Part shown: piece after piece, positions 16,014 to 24,312 of the stretch | Layout of the letters: the number at the start of each line of letters is the position of its first letter | How positions within the stretch are numbered: the first letter of the stretch is position 1 | Assembly: GCA_943332615.1 (NCBI GenBank) | Contig: CALQQB010000031.1 | Span: 1-47,784, forward strand | Source: Phenylobacterium deserti | GTDB lineage: Bacteria > Pseudomonadota > Alphaproteobacteria > Caulobacterales > Caulobacteraceae | Reading direction: 5' to 3' | DNA length: 47,784 nt | Position numbers and translations under genes: made by a program | Notes under the pieces: generated by a model | Seen by the model: the letters and a program-made list of their open reading frames with translations, nothing else | Told to the model about the DNA's origin: nothing | Database searches by the model: none

Positions 16014-17189
16014 TTGAATTCGGTCATTTCGAACAGCGCAGCCAGCGCCCCGCCCCGGGCGGATGGCGGCGACCTGTTCGATTCCGCGTCCTACTCGGAT
16101 TTCGTCCGCGCGGCGATGCGCATCCGCCAGGCGAGGCCGGATGTGTCCCTGCTCTTCGAAAGCACCATTCGAGAGCCCGCGGGCCAGTTGCTCGAGGTGA
16201 TCCGTGAGGCGTTCTCGACGGATGTGTCATCGCGCTATGTCAGCGTCTTCGCCGATGGCAACCACTTCGCCATCGAGGCCGTCTGCAAGCGATACGGTCT
16301 GAAGCCGGATCAGATCATCGCGACGACCGGCGTGACGTCGGGACTGGTCATGTTGTTCCGCGCATTGCTGAGCCCCGGAGACCGGGTCCTCGCGGAGCGA
16401 CCCGGCTTCGATCTGATCGCCCGGCTGGCGACGGCTGCCGGCGCTGTTGTCCAGGATCTGCCCCGCGCCTCACCCGGCTACGGCATCGATCTGGCCGACC
16501 TGGGGTCCCGCCTCGGGGCGGGCGTCCGGCTGGTGGTCATCACCAATCTGCACAATCCCTCGGGCATGCGCCTTTCGCCCGATGAGATCGCGGCCATCGG
16601 CGCCGTCTGCGCTCGCGCCGGCGCCACTCTGGTCGTGGACGAGGTCTACGCAGATTTCGCCGTGGCCGCCGGTGCGCCCGCCGCCGCCGGCCTGGGGCCA
16701 AACATCATTTCCACCTCCAGCCTGACCAAGGTGTTCGGTCTGTTTGCGCTGAAGTTCGGCTGGTTGGCCGCCGATGCGCAACTGATTGCCCGCATCCGCG
16801 CCGCGGTCCCGGAAGGCGATTTTGGCGTCTCCAAGCTGTCGCACGCCGTCGCCGCTCACGTGCTGGAAGCGCCCGCGGCGTTCGAAGCACACTGGCAGGC
16901 CGTCCTTTCCGTCACCCGCCCGATCATCGAACGCGAGATCGGCGAATTGATACGGGCCGGCTATCTGGAAGGGACCCTTCCGGAGTTTGGCTGCATGTGC
17001 TTCCCACGGATCCCGGGGGTCGCAGACACCCGCGCCTTTGCGCGCAGGCTGCTGGCCGAACACGACCTCATCGTCGCCCCGGGCGAGTTCTTCGGGGCCG
17101 CGGGTCACATCCGCATCGGTTACGGCTCGGACGCAAGGTCCCTGGCGGTTGGACTCTCCCGACTGCGGGAAGCGCTCAGCCGTCGCTGA
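16014..17189 (+). CDS. Fold-type I (class I/II) PLP aminotransferase
   Basis: 391 residues, no signal peptide, cytoplasmic. The class I/II layout is visible: VTSGLVMLF near the PLP phosphate region, VITNLHNPSGMRLS with the Asn and Pro typical of the family, TLVVDEVYADF with the PLP-ring Asp, and STSSLTKVFGL with the Schiff-base lysine at about residue 239, then KFGWL. The start is a TTG with GGGGA seven bases upstream; no ATG or GTG gives a comparable start. The substrate cannot be read. Its promoter shares the regulon motif, so it probably handles amino acids coming from the peptide system. Confidence 0.85.
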   Translation: MNSVISNSAASAPPRADGGDLFDSASYSDFVRAAMRIRQARPDVSLLFESTIREPAGQLLEVIREAFSTDVSSRYVSVFADGNHFAIEAVCKRYGLKPDQIIATTGVTSGLVMLFRALLSPGDRVLAERPGFDLIARLATAAGAVVQDLPRASPGYGIDLADLGSRLGAGVRLVVITNLHNPSGMRLSPDEIAAIGAVCARAGATLVVDEVYADFAVAAGAPAAAGLGPNIISTSSLTKVFGLFALKFGWLAADAQLIARIRAAVPEGDFGVSKLSHAVAAHVLEAPAAFEAHWQAVLSVTRPIIEREIGELIRAGYLEGTLPEFGCMCFPRIPGVADTRAFARRLLAEHDLIVAPGEFFGAAGHIRIGYGSDARSLAVGLSRLREALSRR

Positions 17190-17230
17190 TGCATCTAGCG
17201 TACGCGCGCGACCTGCCAAAATGAGCCGGT

Positions 17231-17321
17231 GGGCCGTTTACACCATGCCCATAAGACTTTGATTTCACTAAGGCCGAAGGCGGGGCGTTTTACACTTAAG
17301 CCCATGACTTTATTTGCATAG
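17231..17321 (+). repeat. Two imperfect direct repeats of about 40 bp beside a tRNA fragment
   Basis: Copy 1 (about 17231-17271) and copy 2 (about 17282-17321) both contain GGGNCGTTT(T)ACAC, then GCCCAT, then GACTTT and a T-rich end, with a period of about 51 bp. They sit immediately next to the broken tRNA-Thr. Paired repeats at a tRNA edge resemble integrase arm sites or a leftover element end; that reading is inference. Confidence 0.6.
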
Positions 17322-17325
17322 TCCC

Positions 17326-17366
17326 CGGTTACAAAACCGCTGCTCTACCAGCTGAGCTAATCCGGC
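17326..17366 (-). pseudogene. 5' half of tRNA-Thr(UGU), truncated
   Basis: On the minus strand the sequence begins GCCGGATTAGCTCAGC, with a standard D-arm (AGCTCAGCTGGTAGAGC) and a TTTTGTAA anticodon loop reading UGU. The 3' side of the anticodon stem lacks one base for proper pairing, and after it the sequence turns into unrelated DNA. No variable loop, T-arm (GGTTCGA) or acceptor 3' strand follows. It is therefore a remnant, not a working tRNA. Confidence 0.75.
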
Positions 17367-17818
17367 CCTGGGCGCGCTGCCGAGGGGAAACGGGGCTTTA
17401 GCCGCCGCCTGCGATGGCGTCCAGAGGGGAACGGAGGGGAAACCTCGGGAAGGTTCGGGACGCCCAGATCCGCCTGTTGCACAGCGCGAGTGTGGGCATT
17501 GGCGAGCAGATCGTCCGGATACCCTCGCGGTCCCTCGACTGCGATCTCGGGCGGATGGCTTCTTCCCGTTCGTCGGCGAGCCAGACCAGCCACGCGCGAC
17601 GTTCGGACCGAGGCGGACGCTCATAGTGAAACCAATGTCGCCCCGTGAAACGCCGGGGGACGGGAAGACCGGCCCGGCGCCGCCGGTGAGACAGGCCAGG
17701 ACCGCGCTGATGTCGGCGGTTCGACAACTTGCGAAGCGATCACCAATCCTTCTTGTCAGCGTGACTGAACCGAATCCGCGCGCGCCTAAGCCTGCCCCCG
17801 AAACCAGAGGGGTCGTTC
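17367..17818. other. About 450 bp without a convincing gene
   Basis: Only overlapping open frames with no recognisable domain, no good ribosome site and skewed Arg/Pro/Ser composition are present. The last 60 bp are the leader of the TonB receptor, with GAGGGG before its ATG. No copy of the shared promoter motif is present. Confidence 0.5.
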
Positions 17819-20404
17819 ATGAAGTCTCGATACAGCTTTCGCGCGGCGGCGCTATGCAACGCGGCCGTGGCCGCCATATGCGTCGCGTTCGGCGCCCCGT
17901 CGGCCCGTGCAGAGGCCGCGGCGGACGCCGAAGCGGCGGCGGATGCCGGACGGCTGAGTGAGGTCATCGTGACCGCCGAAAGGCGCGCGACCAACGCGCA
18001 GAAGACCCCGATCTCGATCTCGGTCGTGACCGCCCAGACCATCGAAGACCATCACATCTATTCGCTGACCGACCTGAACGACGGCTCCGCTCCCGGCCTG
18101 ACCGTTACCCCGTTCGCCAGCCGCCCGTTCAGCATCATCCTGAACATTCGTGGCGTCGGCATCATGCAGGACACAAACCAGCCCGCCGGCGATTCAGGCA
18201 TCGGCGTCTATCTCGACGGCGTCTATCTCGGCCGCCCTCAGGGCCTGGATGCTGGCCTGTACGACCTGGAGGCGATCGAGGTTCTGAAGGGGCCGCAGGG
18301 CACGCTTTTCGGCCGCAACACCGAAGGCGGCGCGCTGAACATCACCACCAAGAAGCCCACCGGCGAGTTCGGCCTGGAGATGCTGGGCGGCATCGGAAAC
18401 TACGGCAGCTATGAAAGCCAGTTCCACCTCAACCTCCCGGAGTATCGAAATTTCTCCGTCAAGCTGGACGGCATGATCCAGGCCCATGACGGCTGGGTGA
18501 AAAACCCGATGGTGGGCCAGCGCGACTGGAACGAGGCGGCCCGCCGCGGTCTGCGGGCTCAGGTCCGCTGGACCCCGTCCGACAGTTTCACCGCCGACTA
18601 TGCCTTCGATATCAGCCACACCGAGGACACCACCATCTTCGGTTATGTTCTCAAGGCCGCGAACAACGTGACGGTCTCACCGCTTTCGCTGATCCCGACC
18701 AAACGGATCGATACCGCGCCGATCGGAGCGCCCCTGCAGCCCAGCATCGGCGACCAACGGGGCCACGCCCTCACCCTGAAATGGGACGTGACGCCGTGGC
18801 TGCAGCTGAAGTCGATCTCGGCCTACCGCCACCTCTATCAGGACCAGTATTCGCAACCCGGCACCACGGGCGTGGCGATCACGAACAGTCTCGGCGCCGG
18901 CCAGAATTTCCAGCGGCTGTCCATCGCGCAATTCAAGCAGAACCAGTACAGCCAGGAGCTGCAGGCGGTCGGAGAGATCGACCGCTTCAGGTTCATCGTC
19001 GGCGGCATGTACTTCCGCGAGTCGGGGGGCGACCAGGCTCAGGCCCTCAACACCCTGCACTGGGACACCAGCGGCATCGCCTCCGGTATCACGCCGATCG
19101 TCTATACCCCCTTCGGCAACTCGGTCCTGGGGCCAAACGCCTGCATCGCAACTCCGGCCAGCTGCAACAGCGCCTTCAACAACTTCTTCGGACAGCCCGG
19201 CCAGACGACGCTGGTGAAGGCGCTCTACCCCAATATCGGTGTGGACCGCGCCAGCGAGGCCACCACCAACAGCTTCGGCATCTACGGCCAGGCCACCTGG
19301 ACGCCGCCGATCCTGGATGACCGGCTTCACCTGACGGGCGGCCTGCGTTGGAATGAAGACCGCAAGCGTGGCGAGCTGATGGTGGTCAACAACGCCCTGC
19401 CGTTTCTACCTGACGCCAGTGGTCAGCTGACGAAGGTTCAGGGTGTGATCCGTCAAAGCCAGACTTGGCGGCGCGTCAATCCGATGGTCAACGTGGCCTT
19501 CGATGTTGCTTCGGATATATCTGTCTACGGCAAGTACAGCACCGGCTATCGCGCCGGAGGTTTTAATTCTCGGTCGATTACTTATTCTTCCTACGATCCG
19601 GAAGACGTCTCGATGTACGAAATTGGCCTCAAGAGCGAATTTTTCGAACATCGCCTGCGCGTCAACATCGCGGGATATACGGGTGACTACAAAAACGTCT
19701 ATTATAACATCACCGGGAACTACAATACATTCTCTACTGATCCGAAAACCGGACAACTGATTGTCGTTAGCGGTTCCACGCGCACTATCGAAGATACCTA
19801 CAACATGGACGGCAAGGGCAAGGTTTCCGGGGTCGAGACAGAATTCACTGTGGCGCCTATCGATAGTCTGACAATTTCAGGCAGCTATACCTATGCCTAT
19901 GTGAAGATGCCTCTCTTCACTGACCCCGTTCCGCGGCCGCAGATCACCAGCGCAGGCGTCGTGACCGGATATGCCTTGAATACGCCGACGCTCTACCATC
20001 AGCTCTATACACCGAAGAACCGGGTTACCGGCGCCATCGACTATCGAAGAGAGATCCTCGATGATGTCACCCTCCGCTTGCACCTGGACGGCAACTGGAA
20101 CGATGGACAATACAGCTCACCCGGCGACGTCAGCACCGGGACGAGAGACGCCAGCGGAAAGACCATCTATCTCCCGCAGCTGAAGACCCAGAAGGGCGCC
20201 ATTTTCAACGCGCGGATCTCGTTCGGTAACATTCCGCTCGCCGACTCGGGCGCGAGGCTGACCCTGGCCATCTGGGCGCGCAACCTGTTCGACGCCAACC
20301 TGCTGATCAGCCGAGCCGGCAGCTACATCCAGCCCTCCAGCAGCGTTACGGGCAGCTTCAACGAGCCCCGGACTTTCGGCGGCACGGTCTCGGCCAGGTT
20401 CTAG
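17819..20404 (+). CDS. TonB-dependent outer-membrane receptor 2
   Basis: 861 residues. Signal peptide MKSRYSFRAAALCNAAVAA...SARAEA, TonB box region LSEVIVTAERR, plug motifs (YLDGVYLGRP, EVLKGPQGTLFGRNTEGGAL) and a barrel ending in GTVSARF. The GPQGTLFGRN plug motif is typical of the large receptor subfamily in sphingomonads and caulobacters that imports diverse organic substrates. Substrate unknown; the gene is convergent with the phn-linked EEP phosphatase, so a link to phosphonate-containing molecules is possible but unsupported. The stretch about 19560-19760 is strikingly AT-rich compared with the rest of the gene. Confidence 0.9.
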   Translation: MKSRYSFRAAALCNAAVAAICVAFGAPSARAEAAADAEAAADAGRLSEVIVTAERRATNAQKTPISISVVTAQTIEDHHIYSLTDLNDGSAPGLTVTPFASRPFSIILNIRGVGIMQDTNQPAGDSGIGVYLDGVYLGRPQGLDAGLYDLEAIEVLKGPQGTLFGRNTEGGALNITTKKPTGEFGLEMLGGIGNYGSYESQFHLNLPEYRNFSVKLDGMIQAHDGWVKNPMVGQRDWNEAARRGLRAQVRWTPSDSFTADYAFDISHTEDTTIFGYVLKAANNVTVSPLSLIPTKRIDTAPIGAPLQPSIGDQRGHALTLKWDVTPWLQLKSISAYRHLYQDQYSQPGTTGVAITNSLGAGQNFQRLSIAQFKQNQYSQELQAVGEIDRFRFIVGGMYFRESGGDQAQALNTLHWDTSGIASGITPIVYTPFGNSVLGPNACIATPASCNSAFNNFFGQPGQTTLVKALYPNIGVDRASEATTNSFGIYGQATWTPPILDDRLHLTGGLRWNEDRKRGELMVVNNALPFLPDASGQLTKVQGVIRQSQTWRRVNPMVNVAFDVASDISVYGKYSTGYRAGGFNSRSITYSSYDPEDVSMYEIGLKSEFFEHRLRVNIAGYTGDYKNVYYNITGNYNTFSTDPKTGQLIVVSGSTRTIEDTYNMDGKGKVSGVETEFTVAPIDSLTISGSYTYAYVKMPLFTDPVPRPQITSAGVVTGYALNTPTLYHQLYTPKNRVTGAIDYRREILDDVTLRLHLDGNWNDGQYSSPGDVSTGTRDASGKTIYLPQLKTQKGAIFNARISFGNIPLADSGARLTLAIWARNLFDANLLISRAGSYIQPSSSVTGSFNEPRTFGGTVSARF

Positions 20405-20414
20405 GTTTGCGTTC

Positions 20415-20442
20415 CCCGCTCATCCGGCGACGGGTGAGCGGG
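20415..20442. terminator. Hairpin between convergent genes
   Basis: Perfect 8-bp arms CCCGCTCA/TGAGCGGG with a 12-nt loop lie between the TonB receptor stop and the EEP stop. There is no T-run. It is placed to act as a 3'-end structure for both transcripts. Confidence 0.5.
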
Positions 20443-20449
20443 AGGCTCG

Positions 20450-21181
20450 TCAGGCGCGAACCAGGTCCAGCACCACCGCGGCGTGGTCGCTGGGGAACCA
20501 TCCTTCGGCATCGGGCGCATCCAGCGCCCGATGCGCCGACGCCCAGCGCCAGCCGCCCTCCTGCAACAAAACGCAATGGTCGATGGCGAGACCCGGCAGC
20601 GGTTGCGCGCCGGCCCGGCGACCCTGCAGGGTGGCTGGCGCGGGGTCCAGGCCCAGCGGGGCCAGCGACGCCTCCGCCGCCGTGGCGTTCAGGTCGCCGG
20701 CCACCACGAGCCCGCCCTCAAGATCGGCGGCAGCCCACGTCAGCGCGGCCGTCAACTGGTCGGCGCGGACACCATCGGCCCTGTCGCCCCGCAGGTGGGT
20801 CAGATGCAGGTTCAGGATCCGCAGCGGCGTTCCGCCGACGTCAAGATCGAGTCTTTGGGCGATGCGCTGGCCATCGCGCGGGTCGCTCTCCAGCCCGCGG
20901 ATCTCAGCGCGACCAGGATGGCGGGTGAGGATGGCGAGGCCCGAGGCGCTCATCACCTGGCGCCCGTCATGGAGCCGGCGCTTGCGCCGGGCCGGGGCGG
21001 CATGGGCGCGCAAGCCCAGACGCCCGGCGAGGCTGGCGGCGGTGTCCGCGCCGCCGCCGGTGAAACATTCCTGCAGGCAGATCGCGTCGGCGTGCAGCGG
21101 AGCGAGCCCTTCGGCCATCAGCACAAGCCGGCGTTCGTAGTCGCCTTCATTCTTCCAGGTGTTGAGAGTGACGATGCGCAC
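20450..21181 (-). CDS. Endonuclease/exonuclease/phosphatase (EEP) family protein in phn unit
   Basis: 243 residues from a GTG start. The EEP fold is visible in MRIVTLNTWKNEGD (metal-associated Asn7), ICLQECF (Glu38), LHLTHLRGD, VVAGDLNAT and the C-terminal SDHAAV. Members hydrolyse phosphodiester or phosphomonoester bonds in nucleic acids, lipids or small molecules. There is no signal peptide. It lies 12 bp after phnM1 in a unit headed by phnF, so it is probably expressed with phosphonate breakdown. Since the cluster lacks phnP, it may open the cyclic ribose phosphate or supply phosphodiester substrates; both ideas are inference. Confidence 0.82.
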   Translation of the reverse strand: MRIVTLNTWKNEGDYERRLVLMAEGLAPLHADAICLQECFTGGGADTAASLAGRLGLRAHAAPARRKRRLHDGRQVMSASGLAILTRHPGRAEIRGLESDPRDGQRIAQRLDLDVGGTPLRILNLHLTHLRGDRADGVRADQLTAALTWAAADLEGGLVVAGDLNATAAEASLAPLGLDPAPATLQGRRAGAQPLPGLAIDHCVLLQEGGWRWASAHRALDAPDAEGWFPSDHAAVVLDLVRA

Positions 21182-21193
21182 GGCGTCGGATCG

Positions 21194-22327
21194 TCACGCC
21201 CGGCGGACGCCTTCGACCCAGACGCCTTGCACGACCGGAAGGTCGCCGAGAACACGCACGCGCACCAGGTCCGCGCGACAGCCGGGTGCGATCACACCCC
21301 GATCGTGGAGTTGGGCGGCCCGTGCCGGCCCTGACGTCACCACGGCCGCGGCGCGGGGTAGGCTCCAGCCGAACGCCGGCCGGGTCAGGGCGAAGGCGCA
21401 CTCGATCAGGCTGCGCGGGACATAGTCCGAGGCGAACGCGTCGAGCAGCCCTTCGTGGGCCAGGTCGGACGCCCGTACATTGCCGGAATAGGATCCGCCG
21501 CGGATCAGGTTCGGACCGCCCATGACGATGAGCATGCCGCGCGCCCGAGCCCGCCTGGCCGCCTCGATCGTGACCGGGAATTCGGCGACCGTCGCGCCCA
21601 GGTCGGCGGCGGTGTCGATGTGGGCGGCGTCCTCGTCATCATGGCTGGCGAGCGGGGTGTTACAGGCCTTCGCCACCTCGGCGACCAGGCGACGATGGCT
21701 GTCGGCGTTACGCGACTGACGGTCGCGGATGCCCGCCATCCGCTCTTCGACAGCCGCATCGGTCATGCCGTCGGCCCGCCAGTTGGCGAGGTGCTTCTCC
21801 AGGTTCCGGTACTGTCGCTGGCCCGGCGTGTGGTCCATGACCGAGAACAACGCCGTCATCGGGTGCCGGGCGAAGTCCTCCAACCGGCCGGGCAGGTCGT
21901 CAGCCGGGGTCTCGCAGCGCCAGTGTAAGCGGTGGTCCGCCTTCAGGAGGTCAGCGCCCTTGGCCTGCGCCAGTCCGCCCGCAAGCCGCACGACGTTGTC
22001 GTGGTTGCGCGAGGCTGCGGCGTTGAAGGAGCCGATCGACAGGCTGTCGAAGACCGTCGTCACTCCTACCGACAGGCAGCAGCCGTCGTGGGTCACCGCC
22101 GCCGAGACCGGATTCCAGTCGATGTTCGGCCGCGGGAAGAAGTGCTTCTCGAGATTGTCGGTGTGAAGGTCGATGACGCCCGGCATGAGCACGTCGCCGC
22201 CCAGGTCATCGCCCACCCCGCCGCAGCCCCGGTCGATCGCGGCGATGCGGCCGTCGCGGACCAGGACGGACCCCAGGAAGGCGTCGTCGGCGGTCACCAC
22301 ATGGGCATTGCGGAAAGCGAATTCCAA
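21194..22327 (-). CDS. phnM: PhnM, ribose 1-methylphosphonate 5-triphosphate diphosphatase (copy 1)
   Basis: 377 residues. PhnM removes pyrophosphate from alpha-D-ribose 1-methylphosphonate 5-triphosphate, giving the PhnJ substrate. The amidohydrolase-fold metal motif is in VIDLHTDNLEKH, with SHDDEDAAH and the C-terminal GCRADLVRVRV typical of PhnM. The start appears to be TTG (AGGAG upstream); no ATG lies close to the conserved N-terminus. A second phnM lies downstream of phnL, so this is a true duplication within one locus. It sits between phnF and the EEP gene. Confidence 0.88.
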   Translation of the reverse strand: MEFAFRNAHVVTADDAFLGSVLVRDGRIAAIDRGCGGVGDDLGGDVLMPGVIDLHTDNLEKHFFPRPNIDWNPVSAAVTHDGCCLSVGVTTVFDSLSIGSFNAAASRNHDNVVRLAGGLAQAKGADLLKADHRLHWRCETPADDLPGRLEDFARHPMTALFSVMDHTPGQRQYRNLEKHLANWRADGMTDAAVEERMAGIRDRQSRNADSHRRLVAEVAKACNTPLASHDDEDAAHIDTAADLGATVAEFPVTIEAARRARARGMLIVMGGPNLIRGGSYSGNVRASDLAHEGLLDAFASDYVPRSLIECAFALTRPAFGWSLPRAAAVVTSGPARAAQLHDRGVIAPGCRADLVRVRVLGDLPVVQGVWVEGVRRA

Positions 22328-22356
22328 AGCCTGAGTACTCCTGCGAAAAGGGAAGG

Positions 22357-23058
22357 TCAGGACAGCGCCGGGAAGTCGACCTCGACCTCCGTGGCGGCCC
22401 GCGAGATGCCGTATTCGAGCGGTCGGCCCATGCCGTCGATGTTGAGGTAGCGCTGAACCAGCAGCGGCACATGACGCGGCACCTGCAGTAGTTCAGCCTC
22501 GTCGTTGGTGGGCAGGCGGGCCGAGATCCAGGTGCGCGCGCGGGTATAATCCGGCACGCCGGAGTCGGTGAGCGTCTGGGTGATGGCGCCGCGCGCGCGG
22601 TACATCTCGATGAAGCCCGGGAAGCGGGTATGGCTGAAGTGGTGCTGGCTGAGCCCCGTGGGTTCGTCGTCGATGAACCGGCGCCGCTCCAGGTAGATCA
22701 CGGGTTCGCCCGGGCGCAGGCCCAACTGGGTCGCGACCTTGGCCTCCGACGGCCTCACCGCCAGCCGCAAGATTTCCGTGCGCGGCGTGCGCCCCTGCTC
22801 GCGCGCATGATCGCTGAAGCGAGGCCGCCGCTGAAGCCGCAGGGGCGTCGAGGGACGGCGCACGAAGCTGCCACGGCCCTGGGTCGACTCGACGATCCCC
22901 TTTTCCTGCAGGTCCGATAGCGCTCGGCGCACCGTGTGACGGTTGACCATGAACTCCCGGCTGAGTTCGAACTCGGTCGGGAGTTTGTCACCCGGAGTCA
23001 GCTCTCGCGCCACGATGCGGCGCTCCAGGGACCGTGAAATATCTTGCCAGAGGGACAT
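22357..23058 (-). CDS. phnF: PhnF-like GntR/HutC family repressor
   Basis: About 233 residues. The N-terminal winged helix-turn-helix is DKLPTEFELSREFMVNRHTV followed by RRALSDLQEKGIVES, then a UTRA ligand domain (VIYLERRRFIDDEPTG, LLVQRYLNIDG). PhnF proteins repress phosphonate genes. It is divergent from phnG across an AT-rich 164-bp gap with nested inverted repeats. ATG at 23058 is chosen; a GTG two codons earlier is also possible and neither has a strong ribosome site. It probably controls both its own unit and phnGHIJKL. Confidence 0.88.
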   Translation of the reverse strand: MSLWQDISRSLERRIVARELTPGDKLPTEFELSREFMVNRHTVRRALSDLQEKGIVESTQGRGSFVRRPSTPLRLQRRPRFSDHAREQGRTPRTEILRLAVRPSEAKVATQLGLRPGEPVIYLERRRFIDDEPTGLSQHHFSHTRFPGFIEMYRARGAITQTLTDSGVPDYTRARTWISARLPTNDEAELLQVPRHVPLLVQRYLNIDGMGRPLEYGISRAATEVEVDFPALS

Positions 23059-23146
23059 AGCCACACTCTAGCAACAGCATTTATCAATCTTACGACATTC
23101 AGATAGACAAGTTTTACTTATTTAGCAGAAAATTCACGATCCATCG

Positions 23147-23199
23147 TTTGTTGAATACTGAAAGAACATCTATCAGTAGATACAGAAGAATTCAACAAA
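23147..23199. promoter_or_regulatory. Nested inverted repeats in the phnF-phnG divergent region
   Basis: Outer arms TTTGTTGAAT (23147-23156) and ATTCAACAAA (23190-23199) are perfect over 10 bp. Inside are TACTGA/TCAGTA (23156-23161, 23173-23178) and ATCTA-TCAG-TAGAT (23168-23181). GTAGATAC (23176-23183) resembles the HutC-type GTNTANAC site. The whole gap is AT-rich, unlike its surroundings. It is probably the PhnF operator and the phnG leader. Confidence 0.5.
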
Positions 23200-23222
23200 A
23201 AGAGAAGTTGTCGAGGTTGAGA

Positions 23223-23693
23223 ATGTCGATCGAGGCGGTTGCTGAAACTACCGTGGAACGGCGGCGCTGGTTGTCGGTCCTGGCCAAGGCGAGAGCCGAC
23301 GAGGTCATCTCCGCGTGGGACGCCCTGCCGGCGCGGCCGGCATTCCGCGCCCTCCGGGCGCCGGAAATCGGCATGGTGATGGTGCGCGGTCGCATGGGCG
23401 GCACGGGCGACGCCTTCAATCTTGGCGAGATGACGGTGACCCGCGCCGCGGTCCGGCTCGACAGCGGCGAGACCGGTCTCAGCTACGTCGCCGGTCGCGA
23501 CCGGCGACACGCCGAGATCGCGGCCGCGGTGGACGCCATGATGCAGTCGCCGAGCCTGCGCCCAGCCGTGCAGGACAGGATGGTGGCCAGGCTCGCCGAT
23601 GCCCAGGCCCGCCGCCGCGACACCGCCGCCCGCAAGGCCGCCGCCACCAAGGTCGATTTCTTCACCATGGTCCGCACCCGGAGCCCCGCCTGA
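23223..23693 (+). CDS. phnG: PhnG, C-P lyase core subunit
   Basis: 156 residues. PhnG forms the C-P lyase core with PhnH, PhnI and PhnJ and takes part in transferring methylphosphonate to ATP. Recognisable features are RRRWLSVLAKAR near the N-terminus, RAPEIGMVMVRGRMGGTGDAFNLGE and GLSYVAGRDRRHAEIAA. The ATG at 23223 has GAGG seven bases upstream and begins the conserved part; an upstream TTG frame from 23148 is rejected as leader. Its stop overlaps phnH (TGATG). Confidence 0.92.
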   Translation: MSIEAVAETTVERRRWLSVLAKARADEVISAWDALPARPAFRALRAPEIGMVMVRGRMGGTGDAFNLGEMTVTRAAVRLDSGETGLSYVAGRDRRHAEIAAAVDAMMQSPSLRPAVQDRMVARLADAQARRRDTAARKAAATKVDFFTMVRTRSPA

Positions 23694-24310
23694 TGTCTGT
23701 CGCAGCTCTCGACCTGACGCAGATCGCGCCCGGCTTCGCTGACCCCACCATCGACTCTCAGGCGGCCTTCCGGAGGGTGATGGACGCCGTCGCCCGTCCT
23801 GGCACGATCCAGGACCTCTCAAGCGCGCCCGAGGCGCCCGAGGGGCTCGACCGGGCCGCGGGCGCGATAGCCCTCACGCTGTTCGACTTCGAGACGCCGG
23901 TGTGGCTCGACCCGACCATCCGTGGCGGGCCGATCGAGGACTGGATCCGCTTCCACTGCGGTTGCCCGTTGACCCAGGCCCCGGCCGAGGCGGCCTTTGC
24001 AATGATCGCCGAGCCCCTGGCCTGCCCGCCGCTCAGCGCCTTCAATCCCGGCAACGCCAAGTATCCTGATCGCTCCACCACCCTGGTGATCCAGGTGGCG
24101 GCGCTGGTCGGCGGGCGCAGCGCCTGTCTGTCAGGCCCGGGCATAAAGGTGCGGGCGACGATCGCGCCCACCGGCCTGCAGGACGGTTTCTGGCCCCAGG
24201 TGCAGGCGAACAACGCCCGCTTCCAGTTGGGCGTCGATCTGCTGTTCGTCGCTGGCGGCCTGCTGACGGCGCTGCCGCGTTCCACCCGCGTCACGATCAA
24301 GGGAGACTGA
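23693..24310 (+). CDS. phnH: PhnH, C-P lyase core subunit
   Basis: 205 residues. PhnH is a PLP-transferase-like fold without PLP that dimerises within the C-P lyase core. Typical segments are QAAFRRVMDAVARPG near residue 20, FETPVWLD, FNPGNAKYPDRSTTLV and LSGPGIKVRATI. The start codon overlaps the phnG stop (TGATG), and only two bases separate it from phnI. A longer open frame reading through this area in another register (from 23315) is artefactual upstream of this ATG. Confidence 0.92.
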   Translation: MSVAALDLTQIAPGFADPTIDSQAAFRRVMDAVARPGTIQDLSSAPEAPEGLDRAAGAIALTLFDFETPVWLDPTIRGGPIEDWIRFHCGCPLTQAPAEAAFAMIAEPLACPPLSAFNPGNAKYPDRSTTLVIQVAALVGGRSACLSGPGIKVRATIAPTGLQDGFWPQVQANNARFQLGVDLLFVAGGLLTALPRSTRVTIKGD

Positions 24311-24312
24311 GC

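Noticed and set aside
17398..17727. 109-codon minus-strand frame between the tRNA fragment and TonB receptor 2
   Set aside because: No recognisable domain, overlapping alternatives of similar length and no ribosome site; not supported as a gene, though a degraded gene cannot be excluded.
22545..22555. TATAATCCGG inside phnF resembling the core of the shared promoter motif
   Set aside because: Lacks the GAACGAAA half, lies within a coding region and has no gene start downstream.
23315..23692. Open frame joined upstream of phnH
   Set aside because: Out-of-frame shadow of phnG; phnH begins at 23693 with a TGATG overlap.
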